DNA of 64,000 nt from JBLHZY01 sp050633265 (GCA_050633265.1 JBOEGE010000005.1:62001-126000); one strand, 5' to 3'; counted from the first letter of the stretch, positions 8,557-18,464 are shown. Numbers and translations are program-made. The notes: a model not told the origin generated them from the sequence alone.

Positions 8557-10917
8557 CTAGCGGCCCAACAGGTTCGGCACGATCGTCACCACCGATGGGA
8601 AGGTCCACAGCAAGCCCAGCCCAACCACTTGGATCAGCACAAACGGGATGATGCCGCGGTAAATATGGCCCGTCGTCACAGAGGGCGGCGCAACCCCGCG
8701 CAAATAGAACAGCGCAAAGCCAAAGGGCGGGGTGAGAAAGCTTGTCTGCAAATTCACCGCGATCATGATCGTCACCCATTTGGGATCCATCGTGCCGCCA
8801 TAAATCACCGGGCCCACGATGGGCACAACGATGTAAATGATCTCAAGAAAATCGAGCACAAAGCCGAGGATAAACAGCACCAGCATCACGATCAGGAAGA
8901 CTTTCACCTCGCTGTCAAAGCTGCGCAAGAAATCCTGAATGTAATGTTCGCCGCCAAAGGAGATCAGCACAAGGTTCAGCAATTGCGAGCCAATGAGGAT
9001 CGAAAAGACCATCGAGGTCACCTTGGCGGTTTCGCGCACAACCGGTGTCAGAACGGCCGTGCGCCACAAGACCCAAGCGCCGTAAAGGATGCCAAACATT
9101 GAGAAATAAAACGCGATCAGCGCGCCGCCATAGGCGACCATATCCCAAACGGCCACGTTTTCGCGAGTCATCCGCAAATCGAAATTCGCGCCCGCCAGGA
9201 TCATGATCACGATGGCAAAGGCCGCCTTCAGGATCAGCTTGGCGCGCGGGTTTTCTTCGTCGCGCAGCTTGCGAAAGGCCGCCAGCATGATCGCGCCGCC
9301 CGCCCCCAAAGCCGCCGCAGGCGTTGGGTTGGTGATCCCGCCAAGGATCGAGCCAAGCACCGCCACGATGAGCAAAAGCGGCGGAAACACAACGCGGAAC
9401 AGCTCGTTGCGCGCCAGCATCCCAGCCCCCGCGCGCGCGCCGATCCAGCAAAGCGCAAGGCCGGGAATAAACATCACAAGCATCGTGCCGGTGCTTGTGA
9501 GCGGGCTGACAAACAGCGCATCCGTGACCGCGATCAGCACAATCCCGCCCGCACCAATCGCCAGATCACGCGCCGTATAAGAAGGCGCCACGCCGCGCGC
9601 AAAGGCCAGCATCAGCGCATAAAGCACCATCAGAACCAACACGCCCGTGCCAATTGGCGCAGCCGCCGCAATCTTATCAACGCGGGCTTGGTCAACCGCC
9701 TCATCGCTTAGCTTTTCCGCCGCCTGCGCCCCGCCTGCGGCCTCAAGCGCGGCGCGCTGTGCAATCGCATTGTCCCAGGCCTCTTGGCCGTGCAGCTCGA
9801 TCATTGCGCCCTGGCATTGCTCGGAGACATTGGTGCGCAGCGTGCTTTCTTGGGTCGCTTGGGAGAAGTTGGAAACCCGCGTGCTTTGGCTGCCCGCGAT
9901 CCCGGCAGGCCCCATCAATATCGCCCCACCGATCAAGATGACCGGCACCGCGACAAACCACAAAAGCCCGTGATTGCGGGTGATCACCTCGCCGCTGGCA
10001 TTGGCCTCAAGCACAACCGGCGGCGCCGATTGCGGCCGCACCAGCGCAAAGACAAAGGCATAGCCCGCATAGAGAAGCGCAAGCAAAACCCCCGGCAGGA
10101 TCGCCGCCTGAAACAAGGTCCCGACAGAGACAACAGCCGCTTTGCCAAGATAGGTAAGCGCATCCGAACAGCCCACCGAAAGCGCGCGCGCCTCTTGGGC
10201 GGAGGCATAGATATCCCCCGCCAAAGTGCCCAGCAAAACGATCACAATCGAAGGCGGAATGATCTGGCCCAATGTGCCGGATGCCGCAATAACGCCTGTC
10301 GCAAGCTCTGGCGAATAATTCGCCCGCAGCATGGTCGGCAAGCTGAGCAAGCCCATGGTCACAACGGTCGCGCCAACGATGCCTGTCGAGGCGGCCAAGA
10401 AGGCCCCAACAACCACAACCGAAACAGCCAAACCGCCGGGCAAAGGCCCAAAGACCCGCGCCATAGTTGTGAGCAGATCATTGGCGATTTTGGAGCGTTC
10501 CAGCACGATCCCCATCATCACAAACATCAAAACCGCGAGCAGCGTTTCAATCGAGGCGCCCGCAAACACCCGCTCGTTCATCCGGTTGACGATAAAGGAG
10601 AGGTTCTTATCCATCGCGCTTTCCCAGCCATTGGGAAACAGCGCTTGGGCCTGCGTCGGCAGCTCAGGATACCTGAAATGCGATATGTCTATTGGCGCAA
10701 CCCCGGCGCGCACCAGCTCTTGATAACCCGCCGAACCTGTATCAATCGCCTGATGGATCAACAGGCCCGCCCCATCGAGCGCCGCGATCAGCCCAAAGGC
10801 AATGATCCCCGCGCCACCAATGGCAAAGGCCACCGGGAAGCCCGAAAGAATGCCGCCAAACAGGCAGAGCATGATGATAATGAGGCCAACCTCAACGCCG
10901 TCTAATCCGAAAAACAT
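8557..10917 (-). CDS. TRAP transporter large permease subunit (DctM family, long form)
   Basis: The 12-helix-type membrane subunit that moves substrate in a Na+-driven TRAP transporter. At 786 residues it is far longer than a standard DctM (about 430) because of long central insertions, including a hydrophilic stretch of roughly 100 residues around residues 320-420 and extra helices. The N-terminal GLDGVEVGLIIIMLCLFGGILSG and the blocks GIVGATVVTMGLLSLPTML and LQTSFLTPPFGFALFYLRG are DctM hallmarks. This long form is typical of the mannitol/chloroaromatic or 2-oxo-acid TRAP branch. It follows dctQ by 15 bases in one operon with the binding protein. Confidence 0.92.
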   Translation of the reverse strand: MFFGLDGVEVGLIIIMLCLFGGILSGFPVAFAIGGAGIIAFGLIAALDGAGLLIHQAIDTGSAGYQELVRAGVAPIDISHFRYPELPTQAQALFPNGWESAMDKNLSFIVNRMNERVFAGASIETLLAVLMFVMMGIVLERSKIANDLLTTMARVFGPLPGGLAVSVVVVGAFLAASTGIVGATVVTMGLLSLPTMLRANYSPELATGVIAASGTLGQIIPPSIVIVLLGTLAGDIYASAQEARALSVGCSDALTYLGKAAVVSVGTLFQAAILPGVLLALLYAGYAFVFALVRPQSAPPVVLEANASGEVITRNHGLLWFVAVPVILIGGAILMGPAGIAGSQSTRVSNFSQATQESTLRTNVSEQCQGAMIELHGQEAWDNAIAQRAALEAAGGAQAAEKLSDEAVDQARVDKIAAAAPIGTGVLVLMVLYALMLAFARGVAPSYTARDLAIGAGGIVLIAVTDALFVSPLTSTGTMLVMFIPGLALCWIGARAGAGMLARNELFRVVFPPLLLIVAVLGSILGGITNPTPAAALGAGGAIMLAAFRKLRDEENPRAKLILKAAFAIVIMILAGANFDLRMTRENVAVWDMVAYGGALIAFYFSMFGILYGAWVLWRTAVLTPVVRETAKVTSMVFSILIGSQLLNLVLISFGGEHYIQDFLRSFDSEVKVFLIVMLVLFILGFVLDFLEIIYIVVPIVGPVIYGGTMDPKWVTIMIAVNLQTSFLTPPFGFALFYLRGVAPPSVTTGHIYRGIIPFVLIQVVGLGLLWTFPSVVTIVPNLLGR

Positions 10918-10932
10918 ATCCAGCCCCTGCCC

Positions 10933-11826
10933 CTAATGCGTGCCTTCATAGGCTTCTTCGCCTTCGCCCAATGTATCGCGATCCATGTATTTGCCCGCTG
11001 AGGCCTCGCCTTCGCGCCACTCAAGATAAGAGCGGTAGAAAAAGGCCACAGCTTGCAACATCACCAAAGCAACGAAACACAACATCAGGATTTTAAAGAG
11101 AAAATACCCGTTGAACCCATTTGGCGAAAAGCCGATTGTTTCAACATTCCATTTCACGATCCGCGCCTTGCGCATCATCAATTCAAGCTTGTCGGATGCC
11201 GAAACCTTGGGCGTGATCAGATTGCGCCACAGGAAATACCACGTGTACATCCATGTCAGGATCGCGACCGGCATCATAAAGAAGATCGCGCCAAACATAT
11301 CGATGGCGCGTTGGCGGCGATGGTTGACGGCCGAATAGATCAGATCAACCCGCACATGCCCGCCCTGCACGAATGTGTAGCTCACACAAAGCGCAACAAC
11401 CGCCGCGTTCCAGAATTTCAGCCCCTCGGAATACCAGCCAACCGATTGGGTAAAGCCAAGGCCAAGCGGCGAAAGCGAGATCTCGCCAAGGCGAAAGATC
11501 GATTGCAAAAAGACCACGATGATCTGTTGCATCACCATGATCAGACCGGCCCAAGCCGCTGTTCGCCCAACGAAATTCGCAATGCCTTCCAGCACGCGCA
11601 CACAGCCCCACATGAAGGGCCGGTAAAGAAAGCCGATGATCGTGACGATCAGAAAAAGATCGAACATCGCAAAGAAGAACTCGACCGAGCCGCCATAATA
11701 GACAAACCTCAGGAGCGCTTCTTTATCGGACCAATTGAGCCATTGGCCGAGATGCGTGAGCGCATAGATGATGTTGTAAAAACCATACGCAATATTTTGC
11801 GCGAGCCAGCCGAGCGCTGCGAGCAT
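10933..11826 (-). CDS. TRAP transporter small permease subunit (DctQ family)
   Basis: The four-helix partner of DctM, 297 residues and longer than the usual 160-200. Hydrophobic helices are visible in the N-terminal half (FFFAMFDLFLIVTIIGFLY, AWAGLIMVMQQIIVVFLQSIF), then KFWNAAVVALCVSYTFVQGGHVRVDLIY, which carries the conserved DctQ motif G-x-H-x-R-V-D, and MLCFVALVMLQAVAFFYRS near the end. The start at 11826 has AAAGGGGA just upstream. It lies between dctP and dctM, with a strong hairpin in the dctP-dctQ gap that probably lowers its expression relative to the binding protein. Confidence 0.9.
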   Translation of the reverse strand: MLAALGWLAQNIAYGFYNIIYALTHLGQWLNWSDKEALLRFVYYGGSVEFFFAMFDLFLIVTIIGFLYRPFMWGCVRVLEGIANFVGRTAAWAGLIMVMQQIIVVFLQSIFRLGEISLSPLGLGFTQSVGWYSEGLKFWNAAVVALCVSYTFVQGGHVRVDLIYSAVNHRRQRAIDMFGAIFFMMPVAILTWMYTWYFLWRNLITPKVSASDKLELMMRKARIVKWNVETIGFSPNGFNGYFLFKILMLCFVALVMLQAVAFFYRSYLEWREGEASAGKYMDRDTLGEGEEAYEGTH

Positions 11827-11845
11827 ACCCCATCCCCTTTCAAAG

Positions 11846-11875
11846 GGATTGCGCGCGAAGAACCGCGCGCAATCC
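11846..11875 (-). promoter_or_regulatory. Intercistronic mRNA hairpin between dctP and dctQ
   Basis: Perfect 12-bp inverted repeat GGATTGCGCGCG / CGCGCGCAATCC around a 6-base loop, between the dctP stop and the dctQ RBS. There is no T tract, so it more likely stabilises the upstream binding-protein mRNA or attenuates than fully terminates. This is a common arrangement in binding-protein operons. Confidence 0.65.
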
Positions 11876-11899
11876 TATGATATCAAAAGCAAATTGCTC

Positions 11900-12990
11900 T
11901 TACTTCATTGCCGCCAAAACGCGGTTGCGCTGTGCGGTATATGCGCTGTCGGAAACCGACATCCAGCCAGAAGACGCCGCCATAGACGCCTGAGCGCTGT
12001 TGTGGATTTTGGCAAACAGCTCGTCGCCCATGAAGCCATCAAGAACTTCTTTAGACGCCGCACCAAAGGCATCCCAAACATCGTCTGAGAATTGCTGAAC
12101 TTGGATACCCGCGCCAAGGAGGCGCTCAAGGGCTGGGCCGTTATTGGCGATAAAGAGCGAGTAGTTGGCTTGGTGTGCATCCGCCGCCGAAACTTCAATC
12201 GCGCGCTGATGCGATGCGGAGAGGCCATCAAACATTTCCAAGTTACAAGCAACCGAAAGAGCGGCGCCTGGCTCGTGGAAACCAGCGGGGTAGTAGTTTT
12301 TACAAACTTCTTGCAGGCCGAGTTTCTCATCAGACCATGGGCCGATCCACTCCGTACCATCCAAAGCGCCAGTTGAAAGCGCTTGATAGATTTCCCCACC
12401 TGGAAGCACCTGAACAGAAGCGCCAAGCTTGGAAAGCGCTTGGCCACCAAGGCCGGGCATACGGAACTTGAGGCCTTTGAAATCATCCGCCGAATTGATC
12501 GGCTCACGGAACCAGCCGCCGCCCTGCGCGCCCGTTTGACCCGCAATAAAGGATTTCAGACCAAAGACTTCGCCCAACTCGTGGTGCAGGTCTTTGCCAT
12601 CTTGGCCGTAGTACCATGTCATCATTTCAGGCGCGCTCATGCCAAAAGGCACGGCGGTGAAATAAGCAAAACCCGGGTGCTGACCAACAAAGTAGTAATC
12701 CGCGCCGTGATAGATATCCGCCTGACCAGCTGTGACCGCATCAAACACTTCCAGCGCGCCAACCAGCTCGCCTGCGCCTTTTGCATCAATTGTCAGTTGG
12801 CCATCGGTGATGTCAGAGACGTTGTTTGTAAAACGCTCTACCGAATCCCAAACGCCAGCAAGGCCGCGGGGCCAGGTTGTTACCATGGTCAGCGTGCGTT
12901 TGCCTTGGGCATAGGCCGGGGCCGCAAGGCTTGCCGCAGCCGCAGCAGAGCCGCCAAGCGCTGTATTTTCAAAAATGAGCGACGATCCAT
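11900..12990 (-). CDS. TRAP transporter substrate-binding protein (TakP-like), signal peptide frameshifted
   Basis: Periplasmic binding protein for a TRAP transporter. The intact mature frame starts near 12961 and resembles the 2-oxo-acid binder TakP: TMVTTWPRGLAG, YHGADYYFVGQHPGFAYFTA, GGWFREPI, KFRMPGLGGQ and LDGTEWIGPWSDE. A Shine-Dalgarno (GGGAGG) and ATG at 12990 begin MDRRSFLK, a Tat signal start. The rest of the signal (ALGGSAAAAASLAAPAYA) is in another frame. One extra A in the A-run at 12966-12969 would join them, and there is no start codon in the correct frame before the stop upstream. The first in-frame ATG (12886) lacks any signal. It is either a real recent inactivation or a homopolymer error; the remaining 340 codons are intact. 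Confidence 0.88.
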
Positions 12991-13349
12991 TCGTTTTCCT
13001 CCCAGAAGATTATTGGAAACCGCGCCTCTCCTCCCAGAGATGTGCGCCATGTCGAGTAGAGGAACGTTAGCTTGCCGCAAGCCCATGTGAAATACCAAGT
13101 TATCGTTTTGGCATGAAATTTTCGCTTTTCCGCCGCTGAAATCCCGATTGAGCCCCACCAAATCGGATTTGAGCCCCGCCAAAGCGCCAATCGACCCGCT
13201 GCGCCCAAGATTTGCCCACAGATGCACAAATCCCGCTCATTCGATTCGAAGCGGTTTGGGCCCGGAAATGGCGCGATAGGAAAGTGGCGCGATAGGAAAG
13301 TGGCGCGATAGGAAAGAGGCACGATAGGAAAGTGGTTGGGAAAGCCGCC
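12991..13349. other. Intergenic region upstream of the TRAP operon
   Basis: About 360 bases without a credible gene. It must hold the TRAP operon promoter on the minus strand and contains a four-copy 16-bp tandem repeat near its distal end. Short open frames here are low in complexity and match nothing I know. Confidence 0.6.
13269..13332. repeat. Four tandem copies of a 16-bp unit
   Basis: Unit TGGCGCGATAGGAAAG at 13269, 13285 and 13301 (identical) and 13317 (two changes). It lies just past the 3' end of the convergent gene at 13350-13838. No inverted symmetry beyond a short GCGC; probably slippage-generated. Confidence 0.9.
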
Positions 13350-13838
13350 CTAAGCCTCGCGCTCGCCGCTTTGCCCATTGCCGATCAAATAGGTCGCGCC
13401 AAAAACGATGCCGCCGATGCCTTCTTCGATCAAATGCCCAAAAGCATCTATAAAGACCGGCCCCAAAGGATCGCCCGCCCCCGCCGCGCCCAGCAAGGAA
13501 TGCGGCACCGCCCACAGCAGCCCCGCATAGCCCCCAATCCGCATCCCAGCCGCAACAGTGCGCCGATGTTCGGGCAGGATCATAAAGGTGCGCGCAATCA
13601 CTAACGCCACAATCAGGTAAGCAAAAAAGGTCAGCGTGAGGGCTTGGATGCTCAGCTGCGTGCCTTCGCTGTCCAAAAGCTTGGGGCCAAGATCATTGTG
13701 CCAAAAGCCGGCGATGATCCACATCGTGGTTGCCGAGGCAAAGGCCCCGAGCGCAAGTTTGCGCGTTGTCTTTTGATTTGTCTTGGTCAAAGTCTCATCC
13801 AGCTTTTGCAATTCTTGATCTTGAGCGCAGCAAAACAA
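13350..13838 (-). CDS. Hypothetical four-helix membrane protein
   Basis: Up to 162 residues with about four hydrophobic segments: LALGAFASATTMWIIAGFW, QALTLTFFAYLIVALVIART, AGMRIGGYAGLLWAVPHSLLG, and EEGIGGIVFGATYLIGNG near the C-terminus. The outline recalls small DUF1761/DUF2177-like membrane proteins, but I would not assign a family. The start is uncertain: the longest frame begins with TTG at 13838 without a clear RBS. A TTG at 13790 or ATG at 13724 are alternatives, although the latter would cut the first helix. The gene is alone, between the TRAP and ilv operons. Confidence 0.6.
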   Translation of the reverse strand: MFCCAQDQELQKLDETLTKTNQKTTRKLALGAFASATTMWIIAGFWHNDLGPKLLDSEGTQLSIQALTLTFFAYLIVALVIARTFMILPEHRRTVAAGMRIGGYAGLLWAVPHSLLGAAGAGDPLGPVFIDAFGHLIEEGIGGIVFGATYLIGNGQSGEREA

Positions 13839-14182
13839 AAGCGGGTGTTGGCGTTTATCTGCTGCGGCTCAATGCGATCATGGCGCCCGGCCAAGAAACC
13901 CATAGCTGACCTTTTGGTCAACATGTGCTTTAAGACAGGCTCAAGGGATATGGCCCGCGCCCAATGCCTGAGCATTTCTGCGCCCTTTGGCCCTTTTCGC
14001 GCCGCTTTGCGCCCCGCCGCAAAAGCAATTCAGGGGCAATGCAGGGGCTAAACATCGCCAAAACAGCACCAACAGGCCCCAACGGCCCAAAGATTTTGCT
14101 GAAAATGTCCTGAAGGCGGGCAATTTCGCAACATTTGCAAAGATTTCCCCTGCCAAGCGACAGATTTATCGCGCATTCGCGG
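13839..14182. other. Intergenic region before the ilv promoter
   Basis: About 340 bases with no supported gene. Short frames on both strands are C/A-rich and lack ribosome binding sites. The region ends at the promoter of the ilv leader. Confidence 0.5.
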
Positions 14183-14209
14183 TTGACGCCCCCTCAAAGC
14201 GCTCATAAT
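14183..14209 (+). promoter_or_regulatory. Probable sigma-70 promoter of the ilvB operon
   Basis: TTGACG (14183-14188) and CATAAT (14204-14209) with a 15-base spacer, slightly short. A start of transcription near 14216 would place the leader peptide ATG about 25 bases into the transcript, which suits an attenuator. Inference from motif and position. Confidence 0.5.
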
Positions 14210-14241
14210 GTCTGCCAAACACGTAAAGGAGCCTCGCGGCT

Positions 14242-14289
14242 ATGTTGAATATTGTCGTCCTAGTGAGAAACGCGCGCATGGGCCGGTAA
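14242..14289 (+). CDS. ilv operon leader peptide
   Basis: A 15-residue open frame, MLNIVVLVRNARMGR, with Leu-Asn-Ile-Val-Val-Leu-Val near its start. Six of its first eight residues are branched-chain amino acids, the products of the downstream pathway. It has an AAGGAG ribosome binding site at 14226-14231, ten bases before the ATG. The stop codon lies between the two arms of a 9-bp helix, and an intrinsic terminator follows 26 bases later. This is the classic arrangement of a leader whose ribosome stalls when charged Ile, Val or Leu tRNA is scarce, preventing termination before ilvB. It is too short for normal gene finding and usually left unannotated. Confidence 0.82.
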   Translation: MLNIVVLVRNARMGR

Positions 14290-14341
14290 CGGTAAGCCAG
14301 ATTGCTTCCCATGCGCCCCCGCCAAATCGGGGGCTTTTTTT
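14274..14341 (+). promoter_or_regulatory. Transcription attenuator: antiterminator helix plus intrinsic terminator
   Basis: Two exclusive RNA structures can be drawn. The first pairs GCGCATGGG (14274-14282, inside the leader peptide codons) with CCCATGCGC (14308-14316), a perfect 9-bp helix. The second is an intrinsic terminator: GCCCCCG (14315-14321), a 6-base loop, CGGGGGC (14328-14334) and seven T (14335-14341). They share bases 14315-14316 at the base of the terminator. A ribosome reaching the leader stop codon (14287) would cover the first arm and free the terminator; one stalled at the Ile/Val/Leu codons (14251-14265) would leave it free to pair. The overlap is small, so the switching detail is inference; the terminator itself is clear. 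Confidence 0.8.
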
Positions 14342-14572
14342 ATGGGCAAGGGGCAGACAAGACGGCGCAGAGCAAGACGGGCAAAGCAGAGTTGGCAAAG
14401 CAAACGGGCATTGAAGCGACAAGACACAAGAGACAAGCGAGATCCTGAACGAAACGATGGCTCAAACGAGCAAACCAAGACGAGACGAAACCAAACGAGA
14501 CGACAAACCAAACGGCCCGATGGCCCAATGGCGATCAGACGACCAAACAGATGTGCGAGACGGAGAAAAGCG
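14342..14572 (+). other. Thymine-poor untranslated leader of ilvB
   Basis: The 231 bases between the attenuator and the ilvB start contain only about 6% T by hand count and are built from A/G/C words such as AAGACGAGACG and AACCAAACGAG. The frame is open into ilvB, but the encoded stretch is all Arg, Lys, Gln and Thr and is unlike any acetolactate synthase N-terminus, so I treat it as untranslated. Confidence 0.6.
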
Positions 14573-16326
<1,754 letters not shown>

Positions 16327-16327
<1 letters not shown>

Positions 16328-16650
16328 TGGGGGGCGCGCGCCTCTTGGTGGCGGGCTGTTTTGCGGCGCTGGCGCTTGGCCTTGCGGGCTGTATGGCCCC
16401 AAGCGAGAGCGCGCAAAGCGCAAACGCCCCGGCGCAAAAAATCTCTGCGGGCGGCTTTGAATTCCATGTCACCCATACCAATACAGTGGCCACAGCGCGC
16501 AATTACCATACAGGGCGGCTCAACTTCGCAGCCCTCCAAGAAAGCGCGATCCAAGCGATCCAAACCGCCTCGGGCTGCCCGGTGCGCACCATCGCCAAAC
16601 GCGGCGAGCTGAATACATTTGATGCAACGCTGGCCTGCCCGGCCGGCTGA
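16327..16650 (+). CDS. Small lipoprotein between ilvB and ilvH
   Basis: A 107-residue predicted lipoprotein. The N-terminal MGGARLLVAGCFAALALGL is a type II signal peptide ending in the lipobox LAGC (Cys near 22). The mature part has ISAGGFEFHVTHTNTVATAR, a mixed beta pattern and two further cysteines (SGCPVRT, LACPAG) that could form a disulfide. Its ATG overlaps the ilvB stop by one base, so it is translated from the ilv transcript. I do not recognise a family. Why a periplasm-facing lipoprotein is placed between two subunits of a cytoplasmic enzyme is unexplained; it may only share expression. Confidence 0.75.
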
Positions 16651-16677
16651 CCAACCAAAGAAAAGAAGGAAGACATC

Positions 16678-17241
16678 ATGTCAGCCCTGAAACTCGACAA
16701 AGGCTCAAGCAGCCACTCCGCCTATGATCTGCGCGATCCAAATGCCGACCTGATCGAGCGGCACACGCTTGCCGTCACGGTTGAAAACGAGCCCGGCGTT
16801 TTGGCCCGGGTCATCGGCCTGTTTGCCGGGCGCGGCTATAATATCGAAAGCCTCACAGTGGCCGAGATTGATCACACCGGCCACCGCTCGCGCATCACCA
16901 TCGTGACAACCGGAACCCCGGCCGTGATCGAGCAGATCAAAGCCCAGCTTGGCCGGATTGTCCCTGTATATGAAGTGCATGATCTAACGGTTGAAGGCCC
17001 CAGCGTTGAGCGCGAATTGGCGCTGTTTAAGGTTGCGGGCAAAGGCGATCAGCGGGTTGAAGCGCTGCGGCTGGCGGATATTTTCCGCGCCAATGTTGTT
17101 GACAGCACATTAACGAGCTTTGTGTTTGAGATCACCGGCACGCCGGAAAAGATTGATGCCTTTGCTGATCTTCTGCGCCCGCTTGGGCTTGTTGAGGTGG
17201 CGCGCACTGGCGTCGCCGCGCTCAGCCGCGGCGCAACTTAA
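16678..17241 (+). CDS. ilvH: Acetolactate synthase, small regulatory subunit
   Basis: Regulatory partner of IlvB, 187 residues, conferring valine feedback inhibition and full activity. The N-terminal ACT domain begins at about residue 30 with HTLAVTVENEPGVLARVIGLFAGRGYNIESL-type signature (residues 31-60). The C-terminal ALS_ss domain includes ELALFKV and the DIFRANVVDSTLTSFVFEITGT region. RBS AAGAAGGAAG precedes the ATG. It is 27 bases from the lipoprotein gene, so the three genes form one operon. The last ten codons are also the first unit of a 29-bp tandem repeat that continues past the stop codon. Confidence 0.96.
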   Translation: MSALKLDKGSSSHSAYDLRDPNADLIERHTLAVTVENEPGVLARVIGLFAGRGYNIESLTVAEIDHTGHRSRITIVTTGTPAVIEQIKAQLGRIVPVYEVHDLTVEGPSVERELALFKVAGKGDQRVEALRLADIFRANVVDSTLTSFVFEITGTPEKIDAFADLLRPLGLVEVARTGVAALSRGAT

Positions 17242-17358
17242 AGACCGCGCTCAGCCGCGGCGCAACTTAAAGACCGCGCTCAGCCGCGGCGCAACCTAAG
17301 GACCGCGCTCAGCCGTGGCGCAATCTAAGGACCGCACTCAGCCGCGGCGCAATCTACC
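17214..17358. repeat. Five tandem copies of a 29-bp unit spanning the ilvH 3' end
   Basis: Units start at 17214, 17243, 17272, 17301 and 17330. The first encodes the ilvH C-terminus (AALSRGAT) and stop; the others lie downstream and diverge with distance. Each carries CTCAGCCGCGGCGCAA with the palindrome GCCGCGGC. A further partial copy is seen around 17419-17432. Confidence 0.92.
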
Positions 17359-17535
17359 ACGCTTGCGCCCTGGCGGTGCACCCAAAGAGGCGCAGCCAAG
17401 GCGCCCCAATTGCTCTGCACTCAGCCGCGATAGCGCGCCCAACCGCCGCGCACACAGCGCCAAACCAAGCCCCCGCCTTTACCTGCTTTTGCCTGCCCGC
17501 CGCCTTATCGCGGCCAAGCAGGCCTCAAAGCGCGG

Positions 17536-18375
17536 CTAGGTATCCTCTCCCCTGAGAAAGCTGCGCACATTGCTTGGCAGTTGCTTCATATCTCTGATCC
17601 CCGATGCGCGCACAGAGGCCATAAGCTCCGCCCAACCGCCATCAAGACGGATCAGCATCACAGGCATCACAACATTGGGGCCCGTCCCAAATCGATGCGT
17701 CGTAAGGGAATTGCCGAAATGGATGCGATCATTGCCGAGATAAGAAAACTCAACAAAATTATACTGAACGATCTTCCTATTTCTCATCAATAGCGAGAAA
17801 GAGACCCCAAGCCCATGCTGTAAAACTGGTCCATAAAGGATCCGGTCTTTGATCGTCATGGGCAGGCCCAGCAACACACAGACATCGCGCGGCACAATCG
17901 CCTTGATTGTCGTGCGGCCAGAGCTTCGATGAGAAACCTTGCACAGGATTGACGAGGCAAGATCCTCATCCATAGAGGCGCGCCGAAAGAGATTGTAAAA
18001 ACCCGCAGGCAGGCGCGTGTGATCGACAGATCCAATGCCAGATTGTTCGATGAACTGACTGATCTGCTGATCCACATCTCCATGCAATTGCTCTGTGCTG
18101 CTTGCCCCGATCTGATCAAGCGGCTCAAGCAGGATGCGGGCGTCCACCTCGAAATAATTGCAAATCAAGGAAAGCACATCGGGGCGCGGGAAGGCTTCGC
18201 TCGAAAGGTAGCGGTTAAACTGGGTGCGATTGATCCCGATCTCGCGGCAGACCTGCGCAACCGAAGGATGCCCCCTCAGCAAGAGGCGCAAATTCTCGGC
18301 AAATACGGCCCGCGTTTGCGATGCGTTCAGCCCCGCTGTTGGCGTTAATCGCCCCGGCTTTGATGCCTCAGCCAT
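17536..18375 (-). CDS. XRE-family transcriptional regulator
   Basis: A 279-residue DNA-binding protein. Residues about 20-80 hold a helix-turn-helix of XRE/Cro type (FAENLRLLLRGHPSVAQVCR, INRTQFNRYLSSEAFPRPDVL, NYFEVDARILLEPL). The larger C-terminal part (about residues 110-275) resembles a ligand-sensing beta domain with FYNLFRRASMDEDLASSILCK and IVPRDVCVLLGLPM, but I cannot name it. It is divergent from the small gene at 18670. The 294-base gap between them has a CACCC/GGGTG inverted repeat that could be its operator. Ligand and targets unknown. Confidence 0.82.
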   Translation of the reverse strand: MAEASKPGRLTPTAGLNASQTRAVFAENLRLLLRGHPSVAQVCREIGINRTQFNRYLSSEAFPRPDVLSLICNYFEVDARILLEPLDQIGASSTEQLHGDVDQQISQFIEQSGIGSVDHTRLPAGFYNLFRRASMDEDLASSILCKVSHRSSGRTTIKAIVPRDVCVLLGLPMTIKDRILYGPVLQHGLGVSFSLLMRNRKIVQYNFVEFSYLGNDRIHFGNSLTTHRFGTGPNVVMPVMLIRLDGGWAELMASVRASGIRDMKQLPSNVRSFLRGEDT

Positions 18376-18464
18376 TGTCCAACCCCCTCCCTTTACGCGG
18401 CAACATACACCACAAAACGCCGCTTTTAACTTTGATGCGTATTAGCGTCATCACATTCCAAGTA

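Noticed and set aside
17214..17358. CRISPR or attachment-site array after ilvH
   Set aside because: Units are directly adjacent with no spacers, and the first unit is the ilvH coding end; no integrase nearby.
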